Below are positions 16,158-17,018 of a DNA stretch of 17,018 nucleotides, one piece after another. This DNA is from an uncultured Ignavibacteria bacterium (lineage in GTDB: Bacteria; Bacteroidota; Ignavibacteria; Tepidaquicellales; Tepidaquicellaceae). The position numbers and the translations under genes were made by a program. Below the pieces are notes generated by a model. That model did no database searches. It was not told the DNA's origin and was given only the letters and a program-made list of their open reading frames with translations. Each line of letters begins with the position of its first letter. Position 1 is the stretch's first letter. The stretch lies in NCBI GenBank assembly GCA_937974175.1, contig CALJIG010000124.1, forward strand, positions 1 to 17,018. The letters are read 5' to 3'.

Positions 16158-16161
16158 TAAG

Positions 16162-16182
16162 TACTGTAAATACAGTATTTAC
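16162..16182. other. Overlapping dyads just downstream of the kinase gene
   Basis: GTAAATAC-A-GTATTTAC (16166-16182) is a perfect 8-bp inverted repeat around one base. It overlaps a second dyad, TACTGT-AAAT-ACAGTA (16162-16177). It lies 4 bases after the kinase stop. It could be a protein-binding site or a weak hairpin. There is no strong T-run right after it on the plus strand, so a classic terminator is doubtful. Confidence 0.35.
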
Positions 16183-16237
16183 ATCCCAGAGTAGAATAAT
16201 TTTTCGATATTGATAAATTTTTGACGGGTTTCACTGC

Positions 16238-16260
16238 AAAAAAAGGAATAAAAAATTCCT
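16238..16260 (-). terminator. Possible minus-strand intrinsic terminator
   Basis: Read on the minus strand, AGGAAT, a loop of five T and ATTCCT form a 6-bp stem, followed by a run of six further T. The stem is AT-rich and short, so efficiency would be low. It would stop transcripts entering from the repeat region towards the kinase gene. Confidence 0.3.
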
Positions 16261-16269
16261 CGAAAGCTA

Positions 16270-16914
16270 CATTATTGTCACATTTTTATCTACCACTAAA
16301 ACCCCAAAAGCACAAAATCTCACTAAATATTAAAGTCGCATTATTGTCACATTTTAGAACACAGATTTATAAGATTTACATGATGTCACAGATTTTAAGT
16401 GAGTGTAACATTTTTGTCACATTTTAGAACACAGATTTATATGATGTATATGATGACACTGATTTAGCTACAGAGTAACATTATTGTCACATTTTTATCT
16501 ACCACTAAAACCCAAAAAAGCACAAAATCTCACAAAATATTAAAGTCGCATTATTGTCACATTTTAGAACACAGATTTATATGATGTATATGATGACACT
16601 GATTTAGCTACAGAGTAACATTATTGTCACATTTTTATCTACCACTAAAACCCAAAAAAGCACAAAATCTCACAAAATATTAAAGTCGCATTATTGTCAC
16701 ATTTTAGAACACAGATTTTTAAGATTTACATGATGTCACAGATTTTAAGTGAGTGTAACATTTTTGTCACATTTTTATCTACCACTAAAACCCAAAAAGC
16801 ACAAAATCTCACTAAATGAAAAAGTAGCATTATTGTCACATTTTAGAACACAGATTTATATGATGCATATGATGACACAGATTTTAAGTGAGTGTAACAT
16901 TATTGTCACATTTT
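16270..16914. repeat. Tandem array with a 17-bp core every 69-70 bp
   Basis: The core CATTATTGTCACATTTT, or CATTTTTGTCACATTTT in two copies, begins at 16270, 16339, 16409, 16479, 16549, 16619, 16689, 16759, 16828 and 16898. Distances are 70 bp, with two of 69. The 52-53 bases between cores are not unique. They are of two classes. Class A begins TATCTACCACTAAAACC and ends near AAAGTCG. Class B begins AGAACACAGATTT and ends in GAGTAA or GTGTAA. Order by unit 1 to 9 is A, B1, B2, A, B2, A, B1, A, B (hybrid). Units are 69-70 bp, not a multiple of 3, and no long reading frame survives. Function is unknown. The A and B words resemble dispersed intergenic repeats I recall from environmental bacterial genomes, but I could not check this. 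Confidence 0.9.
16414..16718. repeat. Perfect 140-bp period duplication inside the array
   Basis: Bases 16421-16560 and 16561-16700 are identical over all 140 positions. The match extends to 16414-16578 against 16554-16718 before the first mismatches. Each period is one B2 unit plus one A unit. This points to a recent slippage or unequal-exchange event. Confidence 0.9.
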
Positions 16915-16920
16915 AATCTG

Positions 16921-17018
16921 TTAATTGCTAATTGTTAACTGTTAACTGCTAATTGCTAATTGCTAATTGCTAATTGCTAATTGCTAATTGCTAATTGCTA
17001 ATTGCTAATTGCTAATTG
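16921..17018. repeat. Heptanucleotide microsatellite (CTAATTG)n
   Basis: Exactly 14 heptamers fill these 98 bases up to the window edge. The first four are TTAATTG, CTAATTG, TTAACTG and TTAACTG, and the following ten are perfect CTAATTG. The tract follows the last array core with only a few bases (AATCTG) between and probably continues beyond the window. Confidence 0.95.

Noticed and set aside
16221..16427. Small protein gene of 68 residues overlapping the repeats
   Set aside because: The frame runs into the tandem repeats, has repeat-derived sequence, no recognisable domain, and the 70-bp unit does not preserve frame.
16270..16914. CRISPR array
   Set aside because: The 70-bp period and short constant core look similar, but the intervening sequences are two recurrent classes rather than unique spacers, the 17-bp core is too short, and no cas genes or leader are present.
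16158..17018. Insertion sequence or phage end
   Set aside because: No transposase, integrase or terminal inverted repeats are seen; the region is made of tandem repeats only.
1..17018. tRNA or rRNA genes
   Set aside because: No cloverleaf or rRNA-like conserved segments were recognised by eye in the short intergenic gaps.

Overview
The window is AT-rich (roughly one third G+C by eye) and densely packed with genes. It looks like chromosome from the Bacteroidota/Ignavibacteriota side of the FCB group. The evidence is the order DUF1844 gene, NAD kinase and pdxJ, a fused acyltransferase/GNAT protein of aminolipid type, start sites almost without Shine-Dalgarno sequences, and first-gene and secreted-protein families I associate with those phyla. 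This placement is an inference from gene content; there is no rRNA or other phylogenetic marker here.

Layout. Positions 31-2678 (+) hold a helical protein of unknown function, a DUF1844 protein and NAD kinase; the last two overlap by ATGA. Positions 2681-10163 (-) hold a tightly spaced seven-gene run. In transcription order it is an MsbA-type ABC exporter, a GT2-like glycosyltransferase, an O-antigen ligase/polymerase, a GT4 glycosyltransferase, the sugar aminotransferase RffA/WecE, a SecB-like chaperone and PdxJ. This reads as a surface-glycan/lipopolysaccharide cluster with a chaperone and a vitamin B6 gene at its 3' end. Positions 10247-12522 (+) hold two secreted proteins, one TPR-rich and one of unknown function. 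Positions 12528-14297 (-) hold a fused lysophospholipid acyltransferase/GNAT protein, probably for an ornithine- or glycine-type aminolipid. Positions 14452-16157 (+) hold a small unrecognised protein with an internal duplication and, 8 bp later, a soluble GAF sensor histidine kinase.

The last 861 bases carry no credible gene. They hold a small dyad, a possible minus-strand terminator, a tandem array with a 17-bp core every 69-70 bp whose two kinds of intervening sequence recur in mixed order, and then a heptanucleotide microsatellite (CTAATTG) that runs off the window edge. This end is the least ordinary part of the window.

How the genes fit together. The minus-strand cluster can make a 4-amino-4,6-dideoxy sugar nucleotide (RffA), transfer sugars (two glycosyltransferases), flip a lipid (MsbA type) and ligate or polymerise glycan (Wzy_C protein). 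PdxJ leads towards the PLP cofactor that RffA needs, and the aminolipid gene also concerns the envelope. The cluster is incomplete: no other sugar-nucleotide genes and no Wzx flippase are in view. I did not find a defence, CRISPR or phage system.
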